This document shows positions 8,801 through 17,472 of a DNA stretch of 25,530 bases, piece by piece. The stretch lies in NCBI GenBank assembly GCA_004298295.1, contig SCUH01000294.1:1-25530 (forward strand). Direction: 5' to 3'. Within the stretch, counting starts at the first letter, position 1. Every line of letters begins with the position of its first letter. The notes under the pieces were generated by a model. It was not told the origin of the DNA. It worked only from the letters and a program-made list of their open reading frames with translations, and did not search any database. This stretch comes from Betaproteobacteria bacterium (GTDB taxonomy: Bacteria > Pseudomonadota > Gammaproteobacteria > Burkholderiales > SG8-39). The position numbers and the translations under genes are program-made.

Positions 8801-10059
8801 CGCAGGTGATGCACCTGTTGCCCGAGCATCTCGGGCGTCACCAGCGTCACGCCGTGCTCCGTGACGTGAAAGCGCCTGCGGTCTTCCGCGGCGTCGCAGC
8901 CCACGCGCGTGCCCTCGGCGAGGCGGCAGTGCTTGTCGATCACGGCGCGGCGGATCTGGCAGTGCCGTCCGATGTCGACGTTGGGCAGGATGACCGACGC
9001 CTCGATCGTGCAATAGCTGTGCACGTGCACGTTGGAAAACAGCAGCGAGCGGCGCACCGTGGAGCCGCTGATGATGTCGCCGCCGGAAACCATCGAGTCG
9101 ATCGCGATCCCGCGCCGGCCCTCGTCGTCGAACACGAACTTCGCCGGCGGCAGCTGCTCCTGGTAGGTCCAGATCGGCCACTCGCGGTCGTACAGGTTGA
9201 GGTCGGGCGTGATCTGCACGAGGTCGAGATTGGCCTCCCAGTAGGCATCCACCGTGCCGACATCGCGCCAGTAGGGAACGCCGCGCGCCATGTTGACGCA
9301 GGAATCGGCGAAGCGGTGCGCGCACACCCGGTAGCCGCGCGCGACCGCCCAGGGAATCACGTCGCGGCCGAAATCGTGGCTCGAATTCGCGTCGTCCGCA
9401 TCGCGGATGACCTGTTCGTAGAGAAACGCCGCGTTGAACGCGTAGACGCCCATGCTGGCGAGCGCGATGCCGGCGCGGCCCGGCATCGGCGCGGGGTCGG
9501 AGGGCTTCTCGTGAAACGCGACGACGCGCGCGTTGTCGTCCACCGTCATCACGCCCAGCGCTCTGGCCTGCTGGAGCGGGACTTCGAGGCAGGCGATGGA
9601 AAGGTCGGCCTGTCGCGCGACGTGCTCGCCGAGCATGCGTGCATAGTCCATCTTGTACACGTGGTCGCCGGCGAGCACCAGCACGTACTCGGGATCACGT
9701 CGCCGCAGGATGTCCAGGTTCTGGTAGATGGCGTCGGCGGTGCCCAGGTACCACTCGGCGGTGACGCGCTGCTGCGCCGGCAGCAGTTCAATGAATTCGT
9801 CGAACTGACCGGCGAGGAACGACCAGCCGCGCTGCACGTGCCGGATCAGGCTCTGCGCCTTGTACTGCGTGCAGATGCCGATGCGACGCACGCCCGAGTT
9901 GACGCAATTCGAGAGCGTGAAATCGATGATGCGGAATTTGGCGCCGAAGGGCACCGCCGGCTTGGCGCGCCAGTCGGTGAGCTGCGCCAGGCGCGTGCCG
10001 CGTCCGCCGGCGAGCACCATGGCGAGCGTCCGGTGCGCCAGGTCGACGCTTTCGGTCAC
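8797..10059 (-). CDS. glgC: Glucose-1-phosphate adenylyltransferase
   Basis: This makes ADP-glucose from glucose-1-phosphate and ATP, the committed and usually allosteric step of glycogen synthesis. From a GTG start at 10059 it is 420 residues, the usual length. The nucleotide-binding loop LAGGRGTRLAQLTDWRAKPA spans about 16-35. Further family blocks are FRIIDFTLSNCVNSG, GTADAIYQNLDI, LAGDHVYKMDY and YWRDVGTVDAYWEANLDL, with a left-handed beta-helix-like C-terminus (ASVILPNVDIGRHCQIRRAV). GTG was chosen because GGAG lies six bases upstream and earlier in-frame ATGs would overlap glgB. Only 62 bases separate it from the divergent glgB start. Its stop overlaps the start of the GH57 gene by four bases, so at least three genes form one operon. 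Confidence 0.95.
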   Translation of the reverse strand: MTESVDLAHRTLAMVLAGGRGTRLAQLTDWRAKPAVPFGAKFRIIDFTLSNCVNSGVRRIGICTQYKAQSLIRHVQRGWSFLAGQFDEFIELLPAQQRVTAEWYLGTADAIYQNLDILRRRDPEYVLVLAGDHVYKMDYARMLGEHVARQADLSIACLEVPLQQARALGVMTVDDNARVVAFHEKPSDPAPMPGRAGIALASMGVYAFNAAFLYEQVIRDADDANSSHDFGRDVIPWAVARGYRVCAHRFADSCVNMARGVPYWRDVGTVDAYWEANLDLVQITPDLNLYDREWPIWTYQEQLPPAKFVFDDEGRRGIAIDSMVSGGDIISGSTVRRSLLFSNVHVHSYCTIEASVILPNVDIGRHCQIRRAVIDKHCRLAEGTRVGCDAAEDRRRFHVTEHGVTLVTPEMLGQQVHHLR

Positions 10060-10097
10060 GGCGCGCTCCGCTCGCCGCCGCGCCGCGCGCCTGCGGC

Positions 10098-10103
10098 TAC
10101 AAT
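10098..10103 (+). promoter_or_regulatory. Candidate -10 element for glgB
   Basis: TACAAT matches five of six bases of the sigma-70 -10 consensus in an otherwise very GC-rich 62-base divergent spacer, 18 bases before the glgB ATG. No convincing -35 is visible at the proper distance, and the glgC promoter on the other strand could not be placed. Confidence 0.4.
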
Positions 10104-10121
10104 CGTCGTGCGACAACCACG

Positions 10122-12305
10122 ATGAGCGAACTCGCGATCCCGCTGTCCGACCCGCGTGCGCAACGCCTGTGCGCGGGGCGCCTGCACGAACCGCACGCCT
10201 TTCTCGGTCCGCAGCACGATGCCGGGGGGCGCCCGGTGGTGCGCGTGTTCGATCCGCAGGCGCGCGCGGCGTGGATCGAAACCCGCGATGGCTGGCGCCA
10301 GGCCGCGGCGGCGGGGCCTGCCGGGCTGTTTCTGGTGCATGCCGAAACGCCACGCCGCTACCGCGTGCGCTTCGAGGACGAGGGAGGCGCGCTGCGCGAG
10401 GCGTTCGACCCGTACTGCTTCGCGCCCGGGATCTCCGATCACGACCTGTACCTCTTCAACGCCGGCAAGCTCACCGAAGCCTGGCGTACGCTGGGCGCGC
10501 ACCCTCTGGCCGTGGAGGGCGTTGCCGGAACGCGTTTCGCGGTCTGGGCGCCGAATGCCGAGCGCGTCTCCGTGGTGGGCGAGTTCAACCGCTGGGACGG
10601 GCGCGCGCATCCGATGACGGTGCGCGGCGCAAGCGGGGTGTGGGAACTTTTCCTGCCGGGCGTCGCGCCGGGTGCGCTGTACAAGTTCGAGATCCGCAAC
10701 GGCGCCACGGGCTCGATCCATCTCAAGGCCGATCCGTACGCGCGCGCCTGCGAGCCGCGGCCCGGGACCGCGTCGCGCGTCGCGGCGCCGCCGGCACATG
10801 CCTGGCGCGACGCCGACTGGATGGCGCAGCGCGCGCGCAACGACTGGCTCGGCGCGCCGCTCGCCATCTACGAAGTGCACGCCGGCTCGTGGCGGCGCCG
10901 CGCCGACGGTTCGCTCCCCGGCTGGCGCGCGCTCGGCGACGAGCTGATCGGGTACGCGACCGATCTCGGCTTCACTCACGTCGAGCTGCTGCCGGTCACC
11001 GAGCACCCGCTGGACGAGTCCTGGGGCTACCAGAGCACGGGTTACTTCGCGCCCGCGGCGCGCTACGGCGGCGCCGACGAGCTGCGTGAATTCATCGACC
11101 GCTGCCACGCCGCGGGCCTGGGCGCGATCCTCGACTGGGTGCCCGGCCATTTCCCGACCGATGTCTGGGCGCTGGGGCGCTTCGACGGCAGCGCGCTCTA
11201 CGAGCACGAAGATGCGCGGCTCGGGCTGCATCCGGACTGGGGCACGCACACCTTCAACTTCGGGCGCAACGAGGTGCGTGCGTTCCTGCTCGCCTCGGCG
11301 CGCTACTGGCTCGCCGAGTTCCACTTCGACGGCCTGCGCGTGGACGCGGTGGCGTCGATGCTCTACCTCGATTACTCGCGCGCGCCGGGGCAGTGGCTGC
11401 CGAACCGCTACGGCGGGCGCGAGAACCTGGAGGCGATCGAATTCCTGCGCGAACTGAACGTGCTGCTGCACGCGGAGTTCCCCGGCGCACTGACCATCGC
11501 CGAGGAGTCCACCGCCTGGCCGATGGTGTCGCGGCCCACCTACGTCGGCGGGCTCGGCTTCTCGATGAAATGGAACATGGGCTGGATGCACGATACGCTG
11601 CAGTACATCCGGCGCGACCCGGTTCACCGGCGCTTCCATCATGACGAACTGACCTTCGGCCAACTGTACGCCTACAGCGAGAACTTCGTGCTGCCTTTCT
11701 CGCACGACGAGGTGGTGCACGGCAAGGGCTCGCTGATCGCGAAAATGCCCGGCGACGGCTGGCAGCAGTTCGCCAATCTGCGGCTGCTGTTCGCCTACCA
11801 GATGACGTATCCCGGCAAGAAGCTCAACTTCATGGGCAACGAATTCGGGCACGGCGCCGAGTGGAGCGAGGGCCGCGCCCTCGACTGGAATCTGCTGCAG
11901 ACGCATTGGCACCGCGGCGTGCAGCGCTGCTTTCGCGACCTGCAGCGGCTTTACGTCGCCGAGCGGGCGCTGCACGAACTGGATTTCGCGCCGCAGGGAT
12001 TCGCGTGGATCGACTGCCATGACGCCGACAGCTCCGTCATCTCCTACGTGCGCCGCTCGCGCGATGGCTCGTTTTTCGTCGTCGCGCTCAATTTCACTCC
12101 CCTGCCGCGCGCGGCCTACCGCATCGGCGTGCCGCGTGCCGGAGCTTACCGCGAACTGCTCAACACCGACTCGGCGCATTACGGCGGCTCGAACATCGGC
12201 AACGGCGGCCTGCTGCATGCGCAAGGCACGCCGTGGATGAGTCAGCCGGCCTCGATCGTGCTGACCCTGCCGCCGCTTGCCGGCCTTATCGTCGCGCCGG
12301 CCTGA
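10122..12305 (+). CDS. glgB: 1,4-alpha-glucan branching enzyme (GH13)
   Basis: This introduces alpha-1,6 branches into the growing glycogen chain. It is 727 residues, the standard length of E. coli-type GlgB. It has an extra N-terminal carbohydrate module (about 1-110), then a CBM48-like domain (TRFAVWAPNAERVSVVGEFN), and a GH13 barrel with GYQSTGYFAP, DGLRVDAVASMLYLDYSR (nucleophile Asp408), TIAEEST (Glu461) and FSHDEVVHGK (Asp529). The C-terminal all-beta domain ends at PLAGLIVAPA. The gene is divergent from glgC, and its last 20 bases overlap the end of the convergent DUF2934 gene. Any separate maltogenic or debranching function is unlikely. Confidence 0.97.
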   Translation: MSELAIPLSDPRAQRLCAGRLHEPHAFLGPQHDAGGRPVVRVFDPQARAAWIETRDGWRQAAAAGPAGLFLVHAETPRRYRVRFEDEGGALREAFDPYCFAPGISDHDLYLFNAGKLTEAWRTLGAHPLAVEGVAGTRFAVWAPNAERVSVVGEFNRWDGRAHPMTVRGASGVWELFLPGVAPGALYKFEIRNGATGSIHLKADPYARACEPRPGTASRVAAPPAHAWRDADWMAQRARNDWLGAPLAIYEVHAGSWRRRADGSLPGWRALGDELIGYATDLGFTHVELLPVTEHPLDESWGYQSTGYFAPAARYGGADELREFIDRCHAAGLGAILDWVPGHFPTDVWALGRFDGSALYEHEDARLGLHPDWGTHTFNFGRNEVRAFLLASARYWLAEFHFDGLRVDAVASMLYLDYSRAPGQWLPNRYGGRENLEAIEFLRELNVLLHAEFPGALTIAEESTAWPMVSRPTYVGGLGFSMKWNMGWMHDTLQYIRRDPVHRRFHHDELTFGQLYAYSENFVLPFSHDEVVHGKGSLIAKMPGDGWQQFANLRLLFAYQMTYPGKKLNFMGNEFGHGAEWSEGRALDWNLLQTHWHRGVQRCFRDLQRLYVAERALHELDFAPQGFAWIDCHDADSSVISYVRRSRDGSFFVVALNFTPLPRAAYRIGVPRAGAYRELLNTDSAHYGGSNIGNGGLLHAQGTPWMSQPASIVLTLPPLAGLIVAPA

Positions 12306-12522
12306 GGCCGAGCGTCGCGTCGACCTCGGCCTCGGCCTCGAGCCAGTCGTCCAGATCCCGGCCGGGATCGAAGCCGCGTTTTTGCGAGCGGAAATACGCC
12401 GCGAGCGCGACCATGCGCGCGCGCTCTTCGGCGGATACCGGCGGTGCTGACGGCACGGACTTGGCCGCGGCGAGGGGCGTGCCCGGCCGCTTGGCCGGCT
12501 TCTTGGTGCGACCCGATCTCAC
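12286..12522 (-). CDS. Small DUF2934-family protein
   Basis: A 78-residue protein of unknown function. The N-terminal 30 residues are basic and Pro/Ala-rich (RSGRTKKPAKRPG), and the C-terminal part carries the DUF2934 pattern ERARMVALAAYFRSQKRG followed by FDPGRDLDDWLEAEAEV. The start is a GTG preceded by the strong ribosome-binding site AAGGAGGAG at about 12527-12535, which makes the start convincing. Its 3' end overlaps glgB by 20 bases. It is divergent from glgA; the spacer holds an Fnr-like operator. Members of this family often sit beside glycogen and trehalose genes in proteobacteria, so a role in storage metabolism is possible, but that rests on recollection of context only. Confidence 0.75.
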   Translation of the reverse strand: MRSGRTKKPAKRPGTPLAAAKSVPSAPPVSAEERARMVALAAYFRSQKRGFDPGRDLDDWLEAEAEVDATLGLRPARR

Positions 12523-12598
12523 GCGACTCCTCCTTAAACGAAGTGGACAGTCGCTGCTTGCTCTTGGTTCATAGTTAACCCTGCGCTGCGTCGCCCTG

Positions 12599-12612
12599 TT
12601 GACATGGATCAA
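12599..12612. promoter_or_regulatory. Fnr/Anr-type operator between the DUF2934 gene and glgA
   Basis: TTGAC-ATGG-ATCAA fits TTGAY-N4-RTCAA on both strands. For the minus-strand DUF2934 gene an AT-rich TTAACTAT segment (12578-12571) sits about 28 bp away, where a -10 would be. For glgA the best plus-strand candidate promoter is TTGCCA (12636-12641), a 16-base spacer and TAAGAT (12658-12663), which would place the operator near -64. Which gene it controls is unresolved; both are possible. Confidence 0.55.
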
Positions 12613-12675
12613 GCATCCGTGTCCTCGAGCGGATTTTGCCACCGCAACGCGCCCGGGTAAGATGCAGCGCGTTCC

Positions 12676-14130
12676 ATGCCCGAAGAACCGCTGCGCGTTC
12701 TTTTCGCCGCACCCGAGTGCGCGCCGTGGGTCAAGACGGGCGGCCTCGGCGACGTCTGCGCTTCGCTCCCGCGGGCGCTGCACCGGCGCGGCGTCGACGT
12801 GCGCCTGATGCTGCCCGCCTATCCCGGGCTCAAAGGCACCTTGCGGACAGCGCACGAAAGCGTACCGCTGCCTGCGCTGGGCGGCTTGCCGCAGGCGCAC
12901 ATCGCGCGCGTGACGCTTCCAGGCGGCCAAGCCGCGTTCCTCGTCGATTGCCCGGCGCTGTATGACCGGCCCGGGGGTCCCTACCAGGACGCAAGCGGAC
13001 ACGACTGGGAGGACAATCCGGTCCGTTTCGCGGTTCTGGGGCGCGCTGTAGCGCACGTCGCGACGTGGCCGTTCGATTGGCGCGCGCAGGTCGTGCACTG
13101 CAACGACTGGCAGACGGCGCTCGCGCCGGCGTACCTTGCCTTGGGCGCAACGCCGCGGCCGGCGACCGTGATCACGATCCACAACCTCGCTTTCCAGGGT
13201 CTCTTTCCGCCGCAGGTGTTCGCCAGCCTCGGCTTGCCGCCGGAAAGCTTCTCGATCGACGGCGTCGAGTTCCACGGCCAGGTGTCGTACCTGAAGGCTG
13301 GCCTGCAGTACGCCGACGCCATCACCACCGTGAGCCCGAGCTACGCACGTGAAATCCGGCAGGCGCCGCTGGGCTTCGGGCTGGAAGGACTGCTGCAGCG
13401 GCGCAGCGCCGTCCTGAGCGGCATTCTGAACGGGATCGACGTCGATCTCTGGAACCCGGCGACCGATCCCTGGATCGAGCGTCGCTACGACGCCGCAACG
13501 TTGCACCGCAAGACCGACAACAAGGGGGCGCTGCGGGCACGCTGCGGGCTTGCCGGTGCGCCCGCGGTGCCGCTCATCGGCGTCGTCAGCCGCTTGACGC
13601 AGCAAAAGGGGCTCGATCTCGTGCTCGAAGCCGCCGATCGCCTGCTGCGGCTGCCCGCGCAGCTCGTGGTGCTGGGGGCGGGGGAGGTGCATCTCGAACG
13701 CGCGTTCCGCGAACTGGCGCGCGCGCATCCGGGGCGCGTCAGCGTGACGCTCGCCTTCGACGAGCCGCTGGCGCATCGGATCGAGGCAGGCGCGGATATT
13801 TTTCTCATGCCTTCACGCTTCGAGCCCTGCGGCATGAACCAGATGTACAGCCAGCGCTACGGCACGATCCCCGTGGTGCGCGCCACCGGGGGCCTGGCGG
13901 ATTCGGTGGTCGACTGCACGCCGGCGACGCTGGCGAACGGCAGCGCCAGCGGTTTCCTGTTCGAGAGCGCGAGCGCGCCGGCGTTGCTGGCCGCGATCGA
14001 GCGCGCGATCGCCGTCTACCGCGAGCCGGCGCTCTGGCAGCACCTGCAGCGCCAGGCGATGGCGCGCGACTTCGGCTGGGATGCGAGCGCGCGCGCCTAC
14101 GCCGCGCTCTATGCGCGCATCGCGGCGTGA
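12676..14130 (+). CDS. glgA: Glycogen synthase (ADP-glucose dependent, GT5)
   Basis: This adds glucose from ADP-glucose to the non-reducing ends of glycogen. It is 484 residues, the usual bacterial GlgA length. The N-terminal Rossmann domain begins LRVLFAAPECAPWVKTGGLGD, with the ADP-glucose-binding KTGGLGD motif at Lys20. Other blocks are VHCNDWQTAL, TIHNLAFQGLFPP, LSGILNGIDVDLWNP, SRLTQQKGLD and the C-terminal PSRFEPCGMNQMYSQRYGT and RATGGLADSVVD. ATG 12676 gives the conserved N-terminus directly, but no clear ribosome-binding site precedes it. The gene converges on the glucan phosphorylase gene with only three bases between the stops. Confidence 0.96.
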   Translation: MPEEPLRVLFAAPECAPWVKTGGLGDVCASLPRALHRRGVDVRLMLPAYPGLKGTLRTAHESVPLPALGGLPQAHIARVTLPGGQAAFLVDCPALYDRPGGPYQDASGHDWEDNPVRFAVLGRAVAHVATWPFDWRAQVVHCNDWQTALAPAYLALGATPRPATVITIHNLAFQGLFPPQVFASLGLPPESFSIDGVEFHGQVSYLKAGLQYADAITTVSPSYAREIRQAPLGFGLEGLLQRRSAVLSGILNGIDVDLWNPATDPWIERRYDAATLHRKTDNKGALRARCGLAGAPAVPLIGVVSRLTQQKGLDLVLEAADRLLRLPAQLVVLGAGEVHLERAFRELARAHPGRVSVTLAFDEPLAHRIEAGADIFLMPSRFEPCGMNQMYSQRYGTIPVVRATGGLADSVVDCTPATLANGSASGFLFESASAPALLAAIERAIAVYREPALWQHLQRQAMARDFGWDASARAYAALYARIAA

Positions 14131-14133
14131 CGC

Positions 14134-16740
14134 TCAGGCCCAGAGCATGAGCCCGGTTTCGAAGGGATGCGTGAGCAGCTCGTGATACGGGTAAGCACGC
14201 AGGCGGTAATCGAGCCGGCCGCAGAACTCGGGCGCAAGCTCGAGCACGAAGCGCTGTTCGCCGTTTTCGGCGCGCGCGCCCTCGGCAGTGAACAGGGTGC
14301 TGCGCCAGACGCCGTCGCCGCCCTCGCGCTCGGCGCGCGCGAGCCGTAGCTCCACTCTCACGTCATCCCGCGCCAGCCCGTTCAGTTGCACCGCGACCTC
14401 GATCCGCAGGCGCTCGCCGAAGAGCGCCCGGCTGACCGGCGCATCGACGCGCCGCAGCGTGACGCCGGGCCAGGCGGCGTGCACGCGACGCTTCCAGTCC
14501 GCCAGCTGGCGCGCACCGCGATAGCCGTCGGCCTCGAATCGCGCCCGCTGCCGGGCGGCGGGCAGGTAGAACTTGCTGGTGTATTCGTTGACCATGCGCG
14601 AGGCGTTGAAGCGCTGCATGATGGTGACGATCGAGCGCTTGGCCATCCGGATCCAGCGCTCGGGCAGGCCGTTCTCGGCGCGCTCGTAATACAGGGGCAC
14701 GACCTGGTCCTGCAGCAGCTCGTAGAGCGTGCGTGCTTCCTCCTGGTTGCGCCGGTGCTGGTCGAGCGCTTCGGATGCGGGCTTGATCGCCCAGCCGATG
14801 TCGCTGTGATAGGCCTCGCCCCACCAGCCGTCGAGCACGGAGAGGTTGAGCACGCCGTTGATGCCGGCTTTCATGCCGGAGGTGCCCGAGGCCTCGAGCG
14901 GATAGATCGGGTTGTTGAGCCACACATCCACGCCGGACACCATGCGCCGCGCGAGCCGCATGTCGTAGGCCTCGACCAGCAGGATCTTGCCCTCGAACTC
15001 CGGCGAGCGCGCGGTGCGCGTGATATGGCGAATCAGATCCTGGCCGGGGCCGTCGGCCGGGTGCGCCTTGCCGGCGTACAGAAACAGCACCGGGCGGCTG
15101 CGCACCGAGACGATCTCCTGCAGCCACTCCAGGTTCTCGAACAGCAGCGTGGCGCGCTTGTAGGTGGCGAAGCGCCGTCCGAAGCCGATCGTGAGCACAT
15201 TCAGATTGGCGGGATCGACCAGACGCAGCAGCCGGTCCAGATGCGACTCGCTGCCCTTGTCGCGCAGGTGCTGCTGCGAGATGCTGTAGCGCACCAGGTA
15301 CAGCAACTGCGATTTCAGCGTCTGGTGCGTGTTCCAGAAGATCTCGTCGGGAAGCTCTCCGCAGTGCGCCCAGAAATCCGGGTCGGACAGGTGCTGGAAC
15401 CAGCCGTCGCCGAGAAAGCGATCGTAGACATCGGCCCACTCGCGCGCGAGGAAGGTCGGCACGTGCACGCCGTTGGTGACGCAGGTGACCGGGTTCTCCG
15501 GGGGCGGAATCTGCGGCCAGAGCGGGGCGAGCAGGCGCGAGGAAACCCCGCCGTGGATGTTGGAGACGCCGTTGTGGTGGCGTGCGCCGCGCGCCGCGAG
15601 CGCCGTCATGTTGAACTCGTGATCGCCGGGCCCGCGCCCGAGCGCGAGCAGCTTCTCGCGCCCGATGCCGAGGTCCTCGCAGAAGGCGTCGAAATACGCC
15701 GCCATCGTCTCGTCGGAGAAATAGTCGTGCCCCGCGGCCACCGCAGTGTGCGTGGTGAACACGGTGCTCGCCGCGACCGCCTCGAGCGCGGCATCGAACT
15801 CGGCGCCGCTCTTCACGATGCCGCGCATGCGCTCCAGGATCAGGAACGCGGCGTGGCCCTCGTTGATGTGCCAGATCGTGGGCCGCACGCCGGCCGCGGC
15901 CAGCGCGCGCACGCCGCCGAATCCGAGCACGATCTCCTGCTGCACGCGCGTCGTGCGGTCGCCGCCGTACAGGCGGTAGGTGATGAGCCGGTCGTGCTCC
16001 GAATTCTCCGGCAGGTCGGTGTCGAGCAGGTAGAGCGTGACGTGGCCGATCCGGCTCTGCCAGACCTTGAGCCAGAGCGCCCGCCCGGGCAGTTCGACGG
16101 CGACGCGCAGTTCGCCGCCGTCGGCATCGCGGAACGGCTCGATCGGCAGATCGTCGAAATCCGAGTCGTTGTAGGTCGCGCGCTGGTTGCCCTCGGGGTC
16201 GATGGCCTGTGAAAAATAACCCTGGCGATAGAGCAAGCCGACCGCGACGAACGGCAGCCGCAGATCGCTCGCCGCCTTGCAATGGTCGCCGGCGAGAATC
16301 CCCAGCCCGCCCGAATAGATGGGCAGGCTTTCGTGGAACCCGAACTCGGCGCAGAAGTACGCCACCAGTTCGCCGTCGCCGAGGCTCGCGGCGGCCTCGC
16401 GCCGCGTCCGGTCGCTGCGGTAAACGTCGTACGCCGCGAGCATCCGGCTGTAACTTGCCATGAATTCCGCGTCCTGCACGGCTTCGCGCAGCCGGGTCTC
16501 GTCGATGCGTTTCAGGAACGCGCGCGGATTGTGGCCGGCGGCGCTCCACAGGCGCGGGTTGAGCCGTGAAAACAGCGAGCGCGTCTCCCGGTCCCAGGTG
16601 TAGCGCAGGTTATTGGCCAGTTCGGCGAGCCGCTCGAGGCGCTCAGGCAGCCGCGGTCGGACGTGCAGTTGGTAGGGTGTGCCTGGGATATCCATGTGCG
16701 GATCGAACGGCGCCTGTCCAGTCGCCTGGGGACGCGGCAT
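14134..16740 (-). CDS. glgP: Alpha-glucan phosphorylase (GT35, Thermotoga/Thermus-type)
   Basis: This cleaves alpha-1,4-glucan with phosphate to release glucose-1-phosphate, using pyridoxal phosphate. From ATG 16740 it is 868 residues. The N-terminal region (LAELANNLRYTWDRETRSLF) is the DUF3417 domain of the alpha-glucan phosphorylase subfamily rather than that of E. coli GlgP or MalP. Diagnostic blocks are EFGFHESLPIYSGGLGILAGDH, INEGHAAFLILER, FTTHTAVAAGHD, CVTNGVHV and EASGTSGMKAGINGVLNLSV, where Lys624 should hold pyridoxal phosphate. A later ATG at 16695 (MDIPGTPYQL) is an alternative start; neither has a strong ribosome-binding site. It sits tail to tail with glgA. Glucose-1-phosphate is both its product and the substrate of GlgC, so control must prevent a futile cycle. 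Confidence 0.93.
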   Translation of the reverse strand: MPRPQATGQAPFDPHMDIPGTPYQLHVRPRLPERLERLAELANNLRYTWDRETRSLFSRLNPRLWSAAGHNPRAFLKRIDETRLREAVQDAEFMASYSRMLAAYDVYRSDRTRREAAASLGDGELVAYFCAEFGFHESLPIYSGGLGILAGDHCKAASDLRLPFVAVGLLYRQGYFSQAIDPEGNQRATYNDSDFDDLPIEPFRDADGGELRVAVELPGRALWLKVWQSRIGHVTLYLLDTDLPENSEHDRLITYRLYGGDRTTRVQQEIVLGFGGVRALAAAGVRPTIWHINEGHAAFLILERMRGIVKSGAEFDAALEAVAASTVFTTHTAVAAGHDYFSDETMAAYFDAFCEDLGIGREKLLALGRGPGDHEFNMTALAARGARHHNGVSNIHGGVSSRLLAPLWPQIPPPENPVTCVTNGVHVPTFLAREWADVYDRFLGDGWFQHLSDPDFWAHCGELPDEIFWNTHQTLKSQLLYLVRYSISQQHLRDKGSESHLDRLLRLVDPANLNVLTIGFGRRFATYKRATLLFENLEWLQEIVSVRSRPVLFLYAGKAHPADGPGQDLIRHITRTARSPEFEGKILLVEAYDMRLARRMVSGVDVWLNNPIYPLEASGTSGMKAGINGVLNLSVLDGWWGEAYHSDIGWAIKPASEALDQHRRNQEEARTLYELLQDQVVPLYYERAENGLPERWIRMAKRSIVTIMQRFNASRMVNEYTSKFYLPAARQRARFEADGYRGARQLADWKRRVHAAWPGVTLRRVDAPVSRALFGERLRIEVAVQLNGLARDDVRVELRLARAEREGGDGVWRSTLFTAEGARAENGEQRFVLELAPEFCGRLDYRLRAYPYHELLTHPFETGLMLWA

Positions 16741-16828
16741 CTTAGCGCAGCGCGGCGCAGGCGTTAAGGTCTTGCGGAGGACGCTCGCCGGAATCTCGCC
16801 GCCCTCGAATCCGCGTGCCGGGGCACGC

Positions 16829-16869
16829 TTGACCGAGATCAAGGGGTTCGGCAGGCGGCGCGCTAGCGT
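16829..16869 (+). promoter_or_regulatory. Fnr/Anr-type promoter of the hibernation-factor operon
   Basis: The operator TTGAC-CGAG-ATCAA (16829-16842) is followed by the -10-like hexamer TAGCGT (16864-16869), 28.5 bp from the operator centre. The predicted start near 16876 leaves about 28 bases of leader before the ATG at 16905. On the minus strand no -10-like hexamer lies at the matching distance, so the site probably serves the plus-strand operon rather than the divergent glucan phosphorylase gene. Confidence 0.65.
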
Positions 16870-16904
16870 ATCAGCAGTGCAATTGCGCCGCATTGGGGGC
16901 CGTG

Positions 16905-17444
16905 ATGCAAATTCCCCTTCAGGTTACCTACCGCGACATCGAACGTTCGGACGCGCTCGATGCGCGCATCCGCGACAAGGCGGCGAAGCTCGAGGCGTTC
17001 CATCCCCATGTCACGAGCTGCCGCGTCAGCGTCGAGGAGCGGCACCGCCACCACCATCAGGGCAAGCAGTTCACGGTGAGCATCGACCTGCGCGTGCCGG
17101 GCCACGAGCTGGTGGTCAACCGCGAGCACGACGAGGACGTCTATGTCGCCGTGCGCGACGCGTTCGACGCGGCGGGGCGCAAGCTGGAGGACCTGGCACG
17201 CCTGCAGCGCGGCGAGGTCAAGGCGCACGAGCTGCCGCAGCGCGGCAGGGTGGCGCGCATCTATCGCGAAGAGGGCTACGGCTTCATCGAGACGGCCGAC
17301 GGCCGCGAGCTGTATTTCGGCCGCGACAACGTGGTCGAGCCTTCGTTCGAGCAGCTGGTGGCCGGAACCCGGGTGCAGTTCATCGAGGAACTCGCAGGCG
17401 AGGGCCGGCAAGCCAAGCGCGTGAGCGCCGGCAAGCACGGTTGA
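16905..17444 (+). CDS. Ribosome hibernation factor (S30AE) fused to a cold-shock domain
   Basis: A 179-residue two-domain protein. Residues 1-100 (QIPLQVTYRDIERSDALDAR, then RVSVEERHRHHHQGKQFTVS and REHDEDVYVAVRDAFDAA) form an HPF/RaiA-like S30AE domain, which in this family binds the 30S subunit and stops translation on idle ribosomes. Residues 112-175 form a cold-shock domain with RNP1-like EEGYGFIET (122-130) and RNP2-like ELYFGRDNV (135-143), which bind single-stranded RNA. It lacks the long dimerising C-terminal domain of long HPF. ATG 16905 was chosen, with GGGG about eight bases upstream; an in-frame TTG at 16893 is an alternative. It leads an apparent three-gene operon behind an Fnr-type promoter, suggesting ribosome silencing at low oxygen. 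Confidence 0.87.
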   Translation: MQIPLQVTYRDIERSDALDARIRDKAAKLEAFHPHVTSCRVSVEERHRHHHQGKQFTVSIDLRVPGHELVVNREHDEDVYVAVRDAFDAAGRKLEDLARLQRGEVKAHELPQRGRVARIYREEGYGFIETADGRELYFGRDNVVEPSFEQLVAGTRVQFIEELAGEGRQAKRVSAGKHG

Positions 17445-17472
17445 ACCGGGCGGGACGTGTTCCGGAGGCGGC

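Noticed and set aside
14386..16212. A 608-codon plus-strand open frame opposite the glucan phosphorylase gene
   Set aside because: It has no recognisable motif and lies wholly antisense to a well-supported gene; long antisense frames are common in GC-rich DNA. The same applies to long minus-strand frames over 379-1782, 2667-5003, 10056-12224 and 17380-19743.
16893..16904. In-frame TTG as the start of the hibernation factor
   Set aside because: The ATG four codons later gives the conserved S30AE N-terminus and has GGGG at a suitable distance; the TTG would consume that site.
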